Assembly (NCBI GenBank): GCA_002403415.1
Contig: DHHS01000035.1
Location: 1-5,912 of the forward strand
Length of the DNA stretch: 5,912 nucleotides
Reading direction: 5' to 3'
Origin: Sphingomonas sp. UBA4766
GTDB lineage: Bacteria > Pseudomonadota > Alphaproteobacteria > Sphingomonadales > Sphingomonadaceae
Both the position numbers and the translations under genes were made by a program. A model generated the notes under the pieces. That model was not told where the DNA came from. It did not search any database and saw only the letters and a list, made by a program, of their open reading frames with translations. Positions within the stretch are counted from its first letter, which is position 1. Each line of letters opens with the position of its first letter. Shown here piece by piece: positions 5,077 through 5,912 of the stretch.

Positions 5077-5912
5077 CTATTCGTCGCGGAAAATTGCCAC
5101 CTCGCGGTGCCCGGATGCGTCAGTTCGGGCCCGGAACATGCCGGGTGTGATGAACGCCCATTCCGCCGCGCCCGCAGGCGTCGCAACAATCACCCCTCCG
5201 GTGCCACCAAGCGCGCGCACATCGGCAAGCGTATCGGCAATCGCGCTTCCCAGACTGGCCCCGCCGAGGCGCAGGCGCGCGGCGATTTCATGCGCAACAC
5301 AGGCACGGATGAAATACTCTCCCGATCCGGTGGCGGAGACCGCGCAAGCGCGATTGTCGGCATAGGTGCCCGCGCCCAGCACCGGCGTGTCGCCAATCCG
5401 GCCCCAGCGCTTGCCCATCACGCCGCCGGTAGAGGTGGCGGCGGCGACATTGCCGGCGGCGTCGCACGCAACAGCGCCGACGGTGCCATATTTCATCTCC
5501 GCATCGAACCAGCCATCGCCACGGGCCCGCAATTCGGCGTGTTGGCGCAGCCGCTCGGGGGTGGCGAACCAGTCGGCACCGGCTTGGGGCACGCCCTGTT
5601 CGCGGGCGAATTGGTCTGCCCCTGCACCGCTTAGCAGCACATGCGGCGTCGCCGCCATCACCGCCCGCGCGAGCGACACCGGGTTGCGTGTAGTGGCGAC
5701 GCCTGCCACCGCGCCGCCGCTCCGGTCGCGACCGTCCATGATCGCCGCGTCGAGGCTGACCGCGCCTTCATAGCCGAGCACCGCGCCCCGCCCGGCGTTG
5801 AAATGCGGGTCATCCTCCAGCACGCGCACCGCCGCTTCCACCGCATCGAGCGCCGTGCCGCCCTCGCCAAGGATTGCGGCCCCGGCGTCGAGCGCCGCGT
5901 CAAGCCCCGCAC
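5077..5912 (-). CDS. Isoaspartyl peptidase/L-asparaginase, plant-type Ntn hydrolase (5' end outside window)
   Basis: Enzymes of this family hydrolyse isoaspartyl dipeptides and L-asparagine. They are made as precursors that self-cleave into alpha and beta subunits, exposing an N-terminal threonine nucleophile. The minus-strand frame is open to the right edge. The 277 complete codons visible (5910-5080, stop TAG 5079-5077) lack only the N-terminus, perhaps 40 residues by comparison with the usual length of about 310-320. Visible motifs in order are LDAVEAAVRVLEDDPHFNAGRGAVL, given here by its ends LDAV and NAGRGAVL (near 5850-5778); KYGTVGAVACD, with the self-cleavage site before Thr at 5484-5482; ATSTGG; GRIGDTPVLGAGTYAD, with the substrate-binding Arg and Asp; TGSGE; and GGTGG. 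The catalytic set appears complete, so the enzyme should mature and work. The GTG at 5841 is internal. The nuclease gene starts 25 nt downstream on the same strand, suggesting co-transcription. Whether it has a signal peptide cannot be seen. Confidence 0.94.
   Translation of the reverse strand, partial: AGLDAALDAGAAILGEGGTALDAVEAAVRVLEDDPHFNAGRGAVLGYEGAVSLDAAIMDGRDRSGGAVAGVATTRNPVSLARAVMAATPHVLLSGAGADQFAREQGVPQAGADWFATPERLRQHAELRARGDGWFDAEMKYGTVGAVACDAAGNVAAATSTGGVMGKRWGRIGDTPVLGAGTYADNRACAVSATGSGEYFIRACVAHEIAARLRLGGASLGSAIADTLADVRALGGTGGVIVATPAGAAEWAFITPGMFRARTDASGHREVAIFRDE

Noticed and set aside
5041..5634. Plus-strand open frame (197 codons) antisense to the peptidase gene
   Set aside because: The opposite strand encodes a complete set of Ntn-hydrolase motifs; this frame has low-complexity Arg/Ala/Gly sequence only.

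Overview
The window is GC-rich, densely packed bacterial DNA carrying seven genes. The TolB and Pal proteins (Pal with a GHCDERGT peptidoglycan-binding loop), the codon bias and the gene content point to an alphaproteobacterium, most likely Sphingomonadales. The genus cannot be fixed from this sequence. No mobile element, RNA gene, CRISPR array or prophage trace was seen.

Left block, plus strand, 1-2023: the 3' end of the cell-envelope tol-pal operon. tolB enters from the left edge already in frame, so its start is outside the window. It is followed by pal, an outer-membrane lipoprotein gene with a strong ribosome-binding site. A clear rho-independent terminator (1989-2023) closes the operon, and no cpoB/ybgF gene follows pal before it.

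Central block, plus strand, about 2048-4206: a compact three-gene unit. It encodes a two-pass membrane SPFH/Band 7 protein, a 73-residue Arc-type ribbon-helix-helix protein with an AT-hook-like tail, and an exported alpha/beta hydrolase. The first two genes are 2 nt apart and the last two overlap by 14 nt, so they are probably co-transcribed and translationally coupled. Just upstream lies an AT-rich island with an 18-bp near-perfect palindrome overlapping a possible -10 element. The small DNA-binding protein is a plausible autoregulator at this site. This block is the most interesting part of the window.

Right block, minus strand, 5912-4203: an isoaspartyl peptidase/L-asparaginase (its 5' end is outside the window) followed 25 nt later by an exported S1/P1-type zinc nuclease. 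The nuclease runs tail to tail into the hydrolase gene: the two stop codons overlap, and a hairpin spans them.

The left and right blocks are ordinary housekeeping or degradative genes. The functional link proposed within the central block is inferred from gene spacing and the candidate operator only.
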